Assembly: GCA_002304315.1 (NCBI GenBank)
Contig: NEUO01000025.1
Coordinates: 1-34,266 of the forward strand
Direction of reading: 5' to 3'
DNA: 34,266 bases
Source of the DNA: Verrucomicrobiia bacterium Tous-C4TDCM
GTDB taxonomy: Bacteria > Verrucomicrobiota > Verrucomicrobiia > Verrucomicrobiales > Akkermansiaceae
Under the pieces are notes generated by a model. It saw only the letters and a program-made list of their open reading frames with translations, did not search any database and had not been told where the DNA came from. The first letter of the stretch is position 1. Each line of letters opens with the position of its first letter. Shown piece after piece: positions 7,609-15,438 of the stretch. Position numbers and translations under genes: made by a program.

Positions 7609-8610
7609 ATGAAGACGCTGTGGGGGAAAGTGATGTTGGCTGGAGTGCTGTTGGGATCCCAGGTGGTGGCGGAGGAGGCCTATGATCCCTCGAAAGTCGC
7701 GGAGGGTGCCGTGGAGTCAAAGACCTTCGAGCTGAAGGACACGACGCGCGACCGGGTGATTCCTCTTCGGGTCTATCTGCCCGCCGACAAGAAGCCGATG
7801 CCGGTGGTCCTGTTTTCGCACGGCCTCGGTGGATCGCGGGATAACAATCCGTATCTCGGCGAGCACTGGGCGAAGCGGGGATATGTGGTGGTTTTCATCC
7901 AGCACCCGGGCAGCGACGAGAGCGTGTGGAAGGACGTGCCGGCGCTGGAACGGATGACGGCACTGCGGGAAGCGGCCTCGGCGGAAAACTATCTCCTGCG
8001 GTCCAAGGATGTGCCGGCGGTGCTCGACGCGCTGGCGAAGTGGAACGGTGGGAAGGGTCATCCGCTGCAGGGGCGGATGGATCTGGAAAAGATCGGGATG
8101 TCAGGGCATTCCTTTGGCGCGCAGACGACCCAGGTGATGGCCGGCCAGAGCGCGGGAAAGCTGAGTTTTCGTGATTCGCGGATCGACGCTGCGGTCATGA
8201 TGAGCCCGAGTCCGCCGCCGCGCGGCGACGTGGCGGCGGCGTTCGCGCCGGTGAAGATCCCCTGTCTGCTGATGACCGGCACGCTGGACGACAGCCCGAT
8301 CGGCAAGTCGACCCCGGCCGACCGGCTGAACGTATTTCCGCATTTGAAGGAGGCTCCCGCGTGGCAGGTGGTCTTCGACAAGGCCACGCACATGGATTTC
8401 GGCGACCGCGACCTGCGCGGCCGGACGCCGAAGGATCCGCGCTATCATCGGGCGATCCTGGCATTGACCACGGCGTTCTGGGACGCGGAGCTGAAAGCCA
8501 AGCCGGAGGCTCTGAAGTGGCTGAACGATGGCGGGGCGAAGAAGGTTTTGCTGCCGGCGGACCGATGGGAAAAGAATTGGAAGTCCGTGCCGCAAGCGGC
8601 CAAGCCGTGA
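7609..8610 (+). CDS. Secreted alpha/beta hydrolase (dienelactone/PAF-acetylhydrolase-like)
   Basis: 333 aa from the ATG at 7609, with GAGAGG just upstream; a TTG at 7600 is an alternative. The N-terminus MKTLWGKVMLAGVLLGSQVVA is a signal peptide. Alpha/beta-hydrolase hallmarks are VVLFSHGLGGSR (oxyanion region), the nucleophile elbow SGHSFGAQ, an acidic segment GTLDDSP, and a late His in THMDFGD. The order nucleophile-acid-histidine fits the fold. Related secreted enzymes act on esters. The specific substrate is not visible. It follows the PVC dehydrogenase by 52 bp on the same strand and may be co-transcribed with it, which suggests work on the same extracellular substrate; that is inference. 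Confidence 0.85.
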   Translation: MKTLWGKVMLAGVLLGSQVVAEEAYDPSKVAEGAVESKTFELKDTTRDRVIPLRVYLPADKKPMPVVLFSHGLGGSRDNNPYLGEHWAKRGYVVVFIQHPGSDESVWKDVPALERMTALREAASAENYLLRSKDVPAVLDALAKWNGGKGHPLQGRMDLEKIGMSGHSFGAQTTQVMAGQSAGKLSFRDSRIDAAVMMSPSPPPRGDVAAAFAPVKIPCLLMTGTLDDSPIGKSTPADRLNVFPHLKEAPAWQVVFDKATHMDFGDRDLRGRTPKDPRYHRAILALTTAFWDAELKAKPEALKWLNDGGAKKVLLPADRWEKNWKSVPQAAKP

Positions 8611-8634
8611 GCCGGGGGGGGCGGAGAGGGACGG

Positions 8635-8661
8635 GATTGACGAGGTTGACAGGATTGACGG
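8635..8661 (+). repeat. Three 9-bp GATTGAC units between convergent genes
   Basis: Units GATTGACGA, GGTTGACAG and GATTGACGG follow one another between the hydrolase stop and the znuA stop. The same 9-bp-period family occurs at 14272-14307 (inverted) and 31950-31985. Confidence 0.8.
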
Positions 8662-8696
8662 TCCGCCGGCGCGGGGGAAGCAGTCCGGAGGGGATG

Positions 8697-9578
8697 TCAC
8701 TTGCCGAGGCCGGCGACGATCGCGGAGACGTTGTGGCGGATCATTGCTTCGTAGCTTTCGGCGGTGGAGCCGTCGGCGATCAATGCTTCACCGAGCTTGA
8801 TGCCGGTGTCCTTGGTCAGCGCTTGGAGCACTTTGGGATTCGACTCCTTTTCGGGGAAGATGGCGCCCACCTGTTCCTCCTTCAGCTCCGCGATCAAGGC
8901 GGCGAGCTTTTTCGGGTCGGGCATTTGCTCGCGGTTCACGCCTTGCACGGGAATCGGCTCGAAGCCGTGGTCCTTGCAGAAATAGCCGAAGGCGGCGTGG
9001 GCGGTGGCAAGGTGGCGCTTGTCACGCGGGATCCGGGCGATCTCCTTGCGGGTCCAGCGCTCGAGTTCGTCGAGCGTTGCCCGGTAGGCGGCGGCGTTTT
9101 TCGCGTAAAGCTCCGCGCCGGCCGGGTCGGCCTTGGAAAAGCTGGCGGCAGTGATCGTGGTGGCGCGGCGGAACAGGTCGATCGAATGCCACCAGTGGGG
9201 ATCGATCTCATGCTCGTGATCGCCGTGGTCGTGGCCTTCGTGGTCGCATTTGCCTTCGATCGATGGCAGGTCCTTGCCGATCTCGACGATTTCCGCCTTG
9301 GCCCCGATAATCCCGCGGAGCGAGTCGAGGTAGCTCTCCAGCCCCATCCCGGAGGCGAGGTAAAGGGTTGCGTCGGCCGCCTGCTTGAGATGGTCGGGGG
9401 TAGGCTCGAAGTGGTGGGGGTCGCCGTTCTTGGGGATCAGGTCGATGACCTCCACCCGCACTCCGCCGACTTGGCGGGCGAGGTCGCCGAGCAGGGGATG
9501 AAGGCTTGCGACTTTCAGGTCCGCGGCGGCGAGGGAGACCGATAGGGAAAGGAAGAGGGTGGCGGCGAGTTGGCGCAT
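8697..9578 (-). CDS. znuA: Zinc ABC transporter substrate-binding protein (ZnuA/TroA family)
   Basis: 293 aa from MRQLAATLFLSLSVSLAAA, a signal peptide. An ATG at 9608 would add ten residues. The protein captures Zn2+ (or Mn2+) in the periplasm and delivers it to a membrane permease. Family marks are ASLHPLLGDL, PKNGDPHHFEP with the first metal histidine, a loop rich in His and acidic residues (HEGHDHGDHEHE) before DPHWWHS, TAHAAFGYF, and IFPEKESNPK. The His-rich loop favours zinc. No permease or ATPase partner lies nearby, so the gene is an orphan in this window. A Fur-family regulator is at 15435 and a zinc-independent-type L36 at 17067; a shared zinc response is possible but unproven. Confidence 0.9.
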   Translation of the reverse strand: MRQLAATLFLSLSVSLAAADLKVASLHPLLGDLARQVGGVRVEVIDLIPKNGDPHHFEPTPDHLKQAADATLYLASGMGLESYLDSLRGIIGAKAEIVEIGKDLPSIEGKCDHEGHDHGDHEHEIDPHWWHSIDLFRRATTITAASFSKADPAGAELYAKNAAAYRATLDELERWTRKEIARIPRDKRHLATAHAAFGYFCKDHGFEPIPVQGVNREQMPDPKKLAALIAELKEEQVGAIFPEKESNPKVLQALTKDTGIKLGEALIADGSTAESYEAMIRHNVSAIVAGLGK

Positions 9579-9888
9579 GGCGGGAATTTGAAGAGCTTTG
9601 ATGCTCATGCAAGTGAATTGCGGTTGAGAGGTTGGGTTGTGAACAAGTTTCCCGAATCCGGTTTCCCCGGCCTTTTCAGCTGCTGGGAAGGTTCCGGTGG
9701 TGTTCAGGCCTTGTGAAGCTCGGAAGGTTGATGCGACAGCGATGGAATGGGAGCGATCGTTTGGTTCGTTCGTTGGTTTGAAGCGAATATTTCATTTGGA
9801 GCGGTGGGTGTGAGTTGCTGTGAACAGATTGTGAATAGGTTGAGAAACAGGGTTTTCAAATGGCCAATCGACCGTTAGAGCCACGTGC
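9579..9888. promoter_or_regulatory. Divergent, lower-GC intergenic region between znuA and maf with TTGTGAA boxes
   Basis: This 310-bp stretch is visibly less GC-rich than its surroundings and holds no convincing gene. It contains repeated TTGTGAA-type words at 9637-9646 (TTGTGAACAA), 9711-9717, 9818-9827 (CTGTGAACAG) and 9829-9838 (TTGTGAATAG). The last two are spaced 11 bp apart as direct repeats. They may be regulator sites for either flanking gene. No standard Zur box was seen. Confidence 0.4.
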
Positions 9889-10443
9889 ATGAGACTCATT
9901 TTGGCATCGGGCTCACCGCGACGGCGGGAGCTGCTCGCCGCGGCGGGTGTGGCGTTTGAAGTGATGATTTCGCCTGCGGAAGAGATTCACGATGCCTCGA
10001 TCCCGCTGGCCGAGCTATGCGAGCGGAATGCCGAGCTGAAAGCGGCGGCGGTGGCGGCGGGGCAGCCCGGCGCGGTGGTGATCGGGGCGGACACTCTGGT
10101 GTGGATCGAAGGCGAGCCGCTGGGCAAGCCGCGTGATCTGGCCGAGGCGCGGGAGATGCTGCGCAAGCTGGGCGGTCGCTCGCATACGGTCTGCACCGGA
10201 GTGTGTGCGATTTTTCCGGATGGCCGGAGCGAGTGCTTCCACGAGCTGACGGAGGTGCGCTTCCGGGCGCTGGATGACGCGACGATCACGGCGTATTTTG
10301 AAAAGACGGATCCGCTCGACAAGGCGGGGTCCTACGGGATCCAGGACAGCGGGGAGATGATCGTGGAGGGGATCGACGGGGCCTTCGACAACGTGATGGG
10401 GCTACCGGTGGCGAGGGTGCTGAGGGCTTTAAGTTCCAAGTGA
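9889..10443 (+). CDS. maf: Maf-family nucleotide pyrophosphatase
   Basis: 184 aa. Maf proteins hydrolyse non-canonical or specific nucleoside triphosphates to monophosphates in the cytoplasm. The N-terminal ILASGSPRRRELL is the phosphate-binding signature. GADTLVWIEGEPLGKP and DKAGSYGIQDSG are the other conserved blocks. Length is typical. The ATG at 9889 is the natural start because the signature begins within three codons of it. The last codons (SSK and the TGA) are made from an AAGTTCCAAGTGA repeat that continues downstream, so the present C-terminus was shaped by that repeat. Confidence 0.95.
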   Translation: MRLILASGSPRRRELLAAAGVAFEVMISPAEEIHDASIPLAELCERNAELKAAAVAAGQPGAVVIGADTLVWIEGEPLGKPRDLAEAREMLRKLGGRSHTVCTGVCAIFPDGRSECFHELTEVRFRALDDATITAYFEKTDPLDKAGSYGIQDSGEMIVEGIDGAFDNVMGLPVARVLRALSSK

Positions 10444-10579
10444 GGAAGTTCCAAGTGCCAAGCTGGAGCTGACAGACGGCGCATTGACTTTCTTGGCACT
10501 TGGAACTTCCCCACTTGGAACTTCCTCCCCGGCCCGGTGGCTTTCTTGGCACTTGGCACTTCTTCACTTGGAACTTAAG
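10428..10579. repeat. AAGTTCCAAG inverted-repeat element spanning the maf stop codon
   Basis: The left arm (10428-10462) and the right arm (10545-10579) are reverse complements with 32 of 35 positions matching. A third copy (10492-10525) has the same orientation as the right arm. Each arm contains two 15-bp units of the AAGTTCCAAGTGAGG type. The element covers the maf stop and most of the gap to the next gene. The RNA could fold into a long hairpin. A related two-unit copy follows rpmJ at 17231-17260. Confidence 0.85.
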
Positions 10580-10603
10580 CCCGTCCCGGGTTCCAATCCG
10601 CCC

Positions 10604-11566
10604 GTGAACGGTCCGCGGCGCTATCCGCTCATTTTCAATCCAAGGGCCCGCAGCCAGAAGGGGAGGCGCGCCTTGCGGTTCATCATGGATCACGCGACGC
10701 ATTTCGCGCTCTACGCAAGTAACAGCGCGGAGGAGGCGCGGGATCTGGCGAGGGGGTTCGCCCGGAGCGGCGAGCCGGTGGTGATCGCGGCGGGGGGCGA
10801 CGGCACCTTGAACGCGGTGGTGCAGGGCCTGGCGGGATCGGAAACCGCGCTGGGGGTTTTGCCGGCGGGAACGATGAATGTTTTCGCCCGGGAGCTGGGC
10901 ATTCCCTACGACAATCTGCCGCGCGCCTTCGAGGTGATCCAGGCCGGGCTGATGCAGGAGATCGACCTGTTCGAAGCCAACGGAGTGCCCTTCGTGCAGA
11001 TGGCCGGGGTGGGCTTCGACGCGATGGTGATCGAGGAGACCACCTGGGAGAGCAAGAAGATGCTGGGTCCGCTGGCCTACCTGCTCGCCGCGGTGAAGGT
11101 GCTCGGTGAGGACCCGCCGCGGATGGAGGTGATTTGCAATGACGGCCGGCGCGAGGAAGGCGTGGCGGTGCTGGCGGGGAACGGCTCGCTTTACGGCGGG
11201 CAATTCAAGCTGTTCAACAAGGCGGATAACCAGGACAGCATGCTTGATGTGCTGGTCTTCAAAGAGGCGGGTTACCGGCTGGTGCTGGATTCGCTGCGCG
11301 GGCTCGCGATGGGCGGGCTGGAGCACGTGGGATCGACGGTCAGCTACTTGCAGGCCAGCGGCTTGAGGGTGATTGCGGATCGCGAGGTGCCGATCCAGGT
11401 CGATGGCGAGTTGATGGGCCGGGCGCGCGAGGTGAACTTCGGCAACGAAGCGCCGGGGCGGTTGCGGGTGATCGCGCCGGAAGAGCCGATCGGCAGCCGC
11501 TTTGCGGAGGCGGTGAAGGCGATCGTGTCCTGGACGAAATGGAAGCCCGTGGAACTGAAGTCGTGA
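10604..11566 (+). CDS. Diacylglycerol/lipid kinase family protein
   Basis: 320 aa from a GTG at 10604 (VNGPRRYPLIFNP). The in-frame ATG at 10484 would translate the AAGTTCCAAG repeat and was rejected. Catalytic-domain marks are LIFNPRARSQKG, the nucleotide loop AAGGDGTLNAVVQG, and VLPAGTMNVFARELG. These are typical of the DAGK/YegS/BmrU superfamily, which phosphorylates diacylglycerol, sphingoid or related lipids at the membrane. The C-terminal beta-rich part (QVDGELMG) is also typical. Its stop codon overlaps the start of the SanA-like gene. The exact lipid is not predictable. Confidence 0.9.
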   Translation: MNGPRRYPLIFNPRARSQKGRRALRFIMDHATHFALYASNSAEEARDLARGFARSGEPVVIAAGGDGTLNAVVQGLAGSETALGVLPAGTMNVFARELGIPYDNLPRAFEVIQAGLMQEIDLFEANGVPFVQMAGVGFDAMVIEETTWESKKMLGPLAYLLAAVKVLGEDPPRMEVICNDGRREEGVAVLAGNGSLYGGQFKLFNKADNQDSMLDVLVFKEAGYRLVLDSLRGLAMGGLEHVGSTVSYLQASGLRVIADREVPIQVDGELMGRAREVNFGNEAPGRLRVIAPEEPIGSRFAEAVKAIVSWTKWKPVELKS

Positions 11567-12243
11567 TCGGGTATCTGACGCGGCCGGGCTGGAAGCGTTG
11601 GCTGCGGCGGATGGCATGGGCCGGCGGATGGTCGGTCGTGGTCGCCGCGTGCGTTTTGACGATGGCTCACCGGGCCGCGGTGGCTGCCGGGCGCGGCTGC
11701 CTGTTCGATGATCCGCAGCAGGTCGAGGCGGGCCGGGTGGGGCTGGTGTTCGGGTGTCACGACCGTTTCCAGGATCGGGAGAACCTGTATTTCTGCTATC
11801 GCATCGATGCCGCGGAGGCGCTGTGGAAGGCAGGCAAGCTGCGCGGGCTGATCGTTTCCGGCGACAATCACAAGATCGACTACAACGAGCCGGAAACCAT
11901 GCGTCGTGCCTTGATCGGGCGGGGGATTCCAGCGGACCGGATCGTCTGCGACTACGCCGGCTTGCGGACGCTGGACTCCGTGGTGCGGGCGAAGGAAGTC
12001 TTCGGCGTGAACGAGGTCACCTTGATTTCGCAACGCTTCCAGAACGAACGTGCTGCTTATCTGGCCAAGGCGACCGGGATGACGGTGAGCGGTCTGAACG
12101 CCCGCGATGTCGAGGGCCGGGGCGGTTTTAAAACCAAGGTGCGGGAGGCCGGGGCGCGGGTGAATATGTGGCTCGATGTCCACGTGTTGAAAACCCGGCC
12201 GAAGCATCCGGGTGAGCCGGTGAGCTTGCCGGATTGGGATTGA
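11563..12243 (+). CDS. SanA/YdcF-type DUF218 membrane protein
   Basis: 226 aa from a GTG at 11563 whose GTGA overlaps the stop of the lipid-kinase gene, suggesting translational coupling; an ATG at 11539 is an alternative. One N-terminal membrane segment (GGWSVVVAACVLTMAH) anchors a DUF218 domain: VGLVFGCHDR, LIVSGDNHKIDYNEPETM, GIPADRIVCDYAGLRTLDS and ISQRFQNERAAYLAK. This order matches SanA, which in E. coli contributes to envelope barrier function. The DUF218 domain should face the periplasm. The mechanism in the family is not well defined. Coupling with a lipid kinase suggests an envelope role. Confidence 0.88.
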   Translation: MIGYLTRPGWKRWLRRMAWAGGWSVVVAACVLTMAHRAAVAAGRGCLFDDPQQVEAGRVGLVFGCHDRFQDRENLYFCYRIDAAEALWKAGKLRGLIVSGDNHKIDYNEPETMRRALIGRGIPADRIVCDYAGLRTLDSVVRAKEVFGVNEVTLISQRFQNERAAYLAKATGMTVSGLNARDVEGRGGFKTKVREAGARVNMWLDVHVLKTRPKHPGEPVSLPDWD

Positions 12244-12358
12244 GTTCATTCGGTGGCGAGTAACCGCTTCGCCGCGATGTTTGTGGTAACGGAGTGACGC
12301 GGTCGGTCGCCCCAAGTCTTCGCTTGCCAAATTCACCCGGGCCGGGGATCCCTCGGCA

Positions 12359-13615
12359 GTGAAGAAAACCCTACTTTGCTTGTCAGCGGCGCTTGCGTTT
12401 GCGGGCAGCGCGGCGGCCCAGATTTACGCGGACTTTCAGACCTCACTCGGGGTTTTCAGTTGCGAACTCCAGCACACCCCGACGCCGCGGACGGTGGCGA
12501 ATTTCATCACGCTGGCCGAGGGCAGCCGGGCGTGGCTCGATGAGGGCACCGGTCTCGTATCGACCGTCAAGCCGCCGCAGCCTTTTTACAACGGACTGAC
12601 TTTTCACCGGGTGGTGAACAACGCGCCAAGCTTCGCGATCGCCCAGACGGGATCGCGCAAGGCGGACGGGTCCGACGGTCCCGGCTATACCTTTCCCGAC
12701 GAGATCAACGTATCGGTGCCTGCAAGCTACAAGTTCGACCAGCCCTACCTGCTGGCGATGGCGAACTCGGGTCCGAATACCAACGGCAGCCAGATTTTCC
12801 TGACGGGCACCACGATCCCAAGCCTGGAAGGAATCCACACGGTGTTCGGGCGGGTGACCAGCGGCACCACAGTGGTCGACGCGATCCTCGGGGTGGGCGT
12901 CGATGCCAACGACAAGCCGCTCACTCCGGTGGTGATCCAGAATGTGGTCATCCGCCGTGAAGGCAATGATGCCGCGACGTTCAAGGCGACCAAGCAGCCC
13001 TTGCCGAAGGTGGCCGCCGCGAAGTTCAAGACCGTGGCGCTCACCGATGGCAATCATCGGCTGCTATTCCCCCAGAAAGCCCGCTCGCAGAGCAGGATCT
13101 GGACGGAGACGCCGGCGAATCCGGGCTGGGACCTGGTGTTCGAGCGCTACCTCGGATCGGGTGAACCGACCTACAAGGGTGGGGACGTGTCGCTCGGGGG
13201 GCGGGCCTTGCCCTTGCCTTCCGCGGCGAGTTGGCTGCGGCCATCGGTGGTCACCTACACCTCCGACGCGCTGGCCCCGACGCGGATGAACGGCTGGCAG
13301 CTCGCGTTGGGGAACGAGGCGGGTGATTTCGTGATGAAGTTTCCTCTCACCGGCAGCCCGACCTATATCTTTACCGAAGAGGGATCTTCCACGCCGCAGA
13401 ATGGAACGATCACAAGCGTTTCCCACGATCCGGACGGCTACGGGACGAGCTTGGTCATCGAGACGTCCGGGCTCCTGCCGCTGCGCTTCCGGATGGCGTT
13501 CGACTCCTTCGACGGAACGGTCCTCGGAGGTCGCCAGGAAGGGTCTTTCTGGAGCATCTTCCGCTGGGTATCGCTGAACGACGGCACTGATTTCACGATG
13601 ACCCGGCTGCCGTAG
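12359..13615 (+). CDS. Secreted cyclophilin-type peptidyl-prolyl isomerase with C-terminal extension
   Basis: 418 aa from a GTG at 12359. MKKTLLCLSAALAFAGSAAAQ is a signal peptide. Residues about 22-200 form a cyclophilin: FHRVV with the catalytic Arg, PSFAIAQTGSR, ANSGPNTNGSQIFLT and HTVFGRV. These cover most of the active site of proline isomerases that help proteins fold in the periplasm. The Trp of human CypA is replaced (SLEGIHTVFG), as in many bacterial forms. Residues about 205-418 form a beta-rich extension that I do not recognise (TYIFTEEGSSTPQNG, FWSIFRWVSLNDG), roughly doubling the usual length. It stands alone between the SanA-like gene and a non-coding stretch. Confidence 0.9.
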   Translation: MKKTLLCLSAALAFAGSAAAQIYADFQTSLGVFSCELQHTPTPRTVANFITLAEGSRAWLDEGTGLVSTVKPPQPFYNGLTFHRVVNNAPSFAIAQTGSRKADGSDGPGYTFPDEINVSVPASYKFDQPYLLAMANSGPNTNGSQIFLTGTTIPSLEGIHTVFGRVTSGTTVVDAILGVGVDANDKPLTPVVIQNVVIRREGNDAATFKATKQPLPKVAAAKFKTVALTDGNHRLLFPQKARSQSRIWTETPANPGWDLVFERYLGSGEPTYKGGDVSLGGRALPLPSAASWLRPSVVTYTSDALAPTRMNGWQLALGNEAGDFVMKFPLTGSPTYIFTEEGSSTPQNGTITSVSHDPDGYGTSLVIETSGLLPLRFRMAFDSFDGTVLGGRQEGSFWSIFRWVSLNDGTDFTMTRLP

Positions 13616-13642
13616 GGGGGGCAGGAGGGATCTGCGGACAGG

Positions 13643-13664
13643 GCCGGAAATCACCGCTTCCGGC
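13643..13664 (+). terminator. Hairpin after the cyclophilin gene (no T tract)
   Basis: GCCGGAA and TTCCGGC pair perfectly around an 8-nt loop, 28 bp after the stop codon. No T run follows, so it may be an mRNA-stabilising or Rho-assisted structure rather than an intrinsic terminator. Confidence 0.3.
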
Positions 13665-13730
13665 GGGAGGAAGATAAGACTGGTGGGCTTGATGGGAGTG
13701 TCGACTTGAAGGCGACACTCCAATCGAAAC

Positions 13731-13838
13731 TCAGCTGTCCCACTTGATCTGGAACTCGATTTCCTGCGACCTTTCCTCGCGTTCGTGCTCGATGCTGTAG
13801 GTGGCGCGGACGGGGACGTAGATGCGTTCGCCTGCAAT
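13731..13838 (-). pseudogene. C-terminal remnant of an unrecognised gene
   Basis: A 35-codon minus-strand frame reads GERIYVPVRATYSIEHERE and ends IEFQIKWDS before its stop at 13731. Its composition and GC-rich third positions look like real coding sequence. There is no ATG, GTG or TTG in frame, and a stop lies directly upstream at 13839. I read it as the surviving end of a lost gene. Only an ATT start could make it a short intact gene. The family was not recognised. Confidence 0.4.
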
Positions 13839-13888
13839 TCAAGGATTGGCTTTGCAAGGCGGGCACGCGTGTTTTAGGTCCGCGCGAG

Positions 13889-14374
13889 ATGTTTTCCCAA
13901 GAACCGATGGAGTGGCCGGAGAAGGTGGAGGTCCTCGTGGATCGACTCGAGCGCGAGTCGTCCGAGCGTGCTCTCCGCCGCGAGGAGCGTGCCTTGATGG
14001 ACGTGTATGAGACTGTTCCGATCCTTGAAAGCGAGGAGGGCTTGCATGGCTTCTGGCACAGCGGGGTGGATCACCAGAGGGTGATCAAATCTTTCGATCT
14101 CGTCGGTGCGTCCACCCTGGTGGATGCCCTGAATGCCAGCCGCTGGTGCGAGACCCGCAGCGAGGACCTCGACGACTACAGCGAGACCGAGGCGGACTAT
14201 CTGGGGACGATTGAAGAGGATCTTGCGGCGGGGTTGGATGAGCTTGGCGACCCAGTTGACGGTTCCATTATGGTCAATTTGGTCAATCCCGTCAATCCTG
14301 TCACCCCACGTCTCCGCACTACTTCGCCCGGGGATGCGCGCTGTCGTAGGCCTTTCGCAGGCGCTCCTTGGTGA
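13889..14374 (+). CDS. DMP19/DUF4375-like protein with repeat-derived tail
   Basis: 161 aa from the ATG at 13889; a second ATG at 13907 is possible. The body is acidic and helical. The segment GLHGFWHSGVDHQRVIKSFD followed by GASTLVDALNASRWCE resembles DMP19/DUF4375 proteins, whose founding member is described as a DNA mimic, though most relatives are uncharacterised. No signal peptide or membrane segment is seen. From about residue 128 the sequence is coded by a 9-bp repeat (MVNLVNPVNPVTP) and then by DNA antisense to the end of xerC, overlapping it by 56 bp. The native protein probably ended earlier, and the tail looks acquired. The family call is moderate. Confidence 0.65.
   Translation: MFSQEPMEWPEKVEVLVDRLERESSERALRREERALMDVYETVPILESEEGLHGFWHSGVDHQRVIKSFDLVGASTLVDALNASRWCETRSEDLDDYSETEADYLGTIEEDLAAGLDELGDPVDGSIMVNLVNPVNPVTPRLRTTSPGDARCRRPFAGAPW
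14272..14307 (-). repeat. Four 9-bp GTTGAC-family units inside the DMP19-like reading frame
   Basis: On the plus strand the units are GGTCAATTT, GGTCAATCC, CGTCAATCC and TGTCACCCC. Reversed, they are the GATTGAC type seen at 8635-8661. They encode the NLVNPVNPV stretch of the overlapping protein. Confidence 0.8.
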
Positions 14375-15212
14375 CGTGGGTGTAGATCTGCGTCGTCGAA
14401 AGGGAGGCGTGGCCGAGGAGGCTTTGGACGGAGCGGAGGTCGGCACCGGCGTCTAACAGATGCGTCGCGAAGCTGTGGCGGAGCTTGTGGGGAGATATCT
14501 TGAAGGGGATCGAGCTGAGCTTGAGATACTTCTTCAAAAGCTGGTCGATGGCCTGCTGGGAGATGCGGGTGCGGTGCTTGCCGAGGAAGAGCGGGCCGTG
14601 GGTGACGGCGGCCTCGCGCTGGTAGCGTTGGAGGGCGGAGAGGGCGGGACCGCCGATCGGGACGATGCGTTCCTTGGCGCCCTTGCCGAGGACGCGGACG
14701 TTCTCGCCGAGGAAGTCGATGTCCTTTACGTCGAGCCCGCGGAGCTCGGAAATGCGGAGGCCGCAGGAGTAGAAGAGCTCGAGGATGGCGGCATCGCGCA
14801 GGGGCATCCAGGGCTTGGTCTGTTTGTGGATGGCAACCTGGAGCGGCAGGGCGAGCAGCTCGTCGATCTGGGCGAGGTTGAGGACGACCGGGAGCTTCTT
14901 TTCGGGCTTGGGGAGCTGGACTTCGGCGACCGGGCTCTTGGCGTGGCCGCGGCGGTGGACGAGGAACTTGTAGAAGGAGCGGACGGCGGCGAAGCGGAGG
15001 CGGATGGTGGCCTTCGACAGGCCCTGCTTCATCATATCGAAGAGCCAGCGGCGGAAGTCGTCGGCCGCGGTGTTGCGCCAGCCGGGGAAGGCATCGCCGA
15101 ACCAGGTGCGGCAGCTTGCGAGGGCGAGCCGGTAATTGACGAGGGTGCGCGGGGAGGCGCTGCGCTCGACTTCCATGAAGCGGAGGAAGTCGTTCTCGAG
15201 ATTGTCATCCAT
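14319..15212 (-). CDS. xerC: Tyrosine recombinase XerC/XerD type
   Basis: 297 aa. Site-specific recombinase that resolves chromosome dimers at dif during division, normally with a partner. The N-terminal SAM-like core-binding domain (LENDFLRFMEVERSASPRTLVNYR) precedes the catalytic domain. The Arg is in CGLRISEL, the Lys in LGKGAKER, the HxxR in HKLRHSFATH, the His in LGHASLSTTQ, and the nucleophile is the Tyr of IYTHV. All catalytic residues and the length are canonical. It is last in a minus-strand cluster after ruvB, a Fur-family gene and a small membrane protein, overlapping the latter by 8 bp. That context and the absence of phage genes favour the housekeeping Xer over an integrase. XerC versus XerD cannot be settled here. 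Confidence 0.92.
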   Translation of the reverse strand: MDDNLENDFLRFMEVERSASPRTLVNYRLALASCRTWFGDAFPGWRNTAADDFRRWLFDMMKQGLSKATIRLRFAAVRSFYKFLVHRRGHAKSPVAEVQLPKPEKKLPVVLNLAQIDELLALPLQVAIHKQTKPWMPLRDAAILELFYSCGLRISELRGLDVKDIDFLGENVRVLGKGAKERIVPIGGPALSALQRYQREAAVTHGPLFLGKHRTRISQQAIDQLLKKYLKLSSIPFKISPHKLRHSFATHLLDAGADLRSVQSLLGHASLSTTQIYTHVTKERLRKAYDSAHPRAK

Positions 15213-15438
15213 CGGAGCCTGGCTTTTTCCGCGTACGGACGAGGGCGACGCCGATGAGGGAGAGGCCGGCGACGAGCATGACGGCGATGAGGCCCATGCC
15301 GATGTAGGCCATCTGGAGTTCAGGAGCCGCGGCGATTTCGTTCATGCCCTTGGCGCGTTCGAGACGCTGGAGGACGAGGAAGACGAGGATGCTGGCCGAG
15401 ATGAAGAGGGTGAGGGCGATGCGGACGTGGCGGTTCAT
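15205..15438 (-). CDS. Small two-helix membrane protein
   Basis: 77 aa, unrecognised. Two hydrophobic segments are visible: IALTLFISASILVFLVLQ near the N-terminus and YIGMGLIAVMLVAGLSLIGV later. A short polar loop (ERAKGMNEIAAAPE) separates them, and the tail is basic (RTRKKPG). Its ATG overlaps the stop of the Fur-family gene by 4 bp (ATGA), and its own stop lies 8 bp inside xerC, so it is probably translated in series with both. The function is unknown. Confidence 0.75.
   Translation of the reverse strand: MNRHVRIALTLFISASILVFLVLQRLERAKGMNEIAAAPELQMAYIGMGLIAVMLVAGLSLIGVALVRTRKKPGSDG

Noticed and set aside
9579-9888. Replication origin
   Set aside because: TTGTGAA words differ from the TTATCCACA box and there is no dnaA, dnaN or gidA nearby.
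10428-10579. CRISPR-like repeat array
   Set aside because: Units are inverted as well as direct, spacers are uneven, and no cas gene is present. An inverted-repeat element explains it better.
14319-15212. Integrase of a genomic island
   Set aside because: Clustered with ruvB and a Fur-family gene, canonical Xer length and motifs, no tRNA or att site, and no cargo.
14460-15257. Plus-strand frame of 265 codons
   Set aside because: Antisense to xerC throughout. Rich in Glu, Gly, Ala and Asp as expected of a shadow frame.
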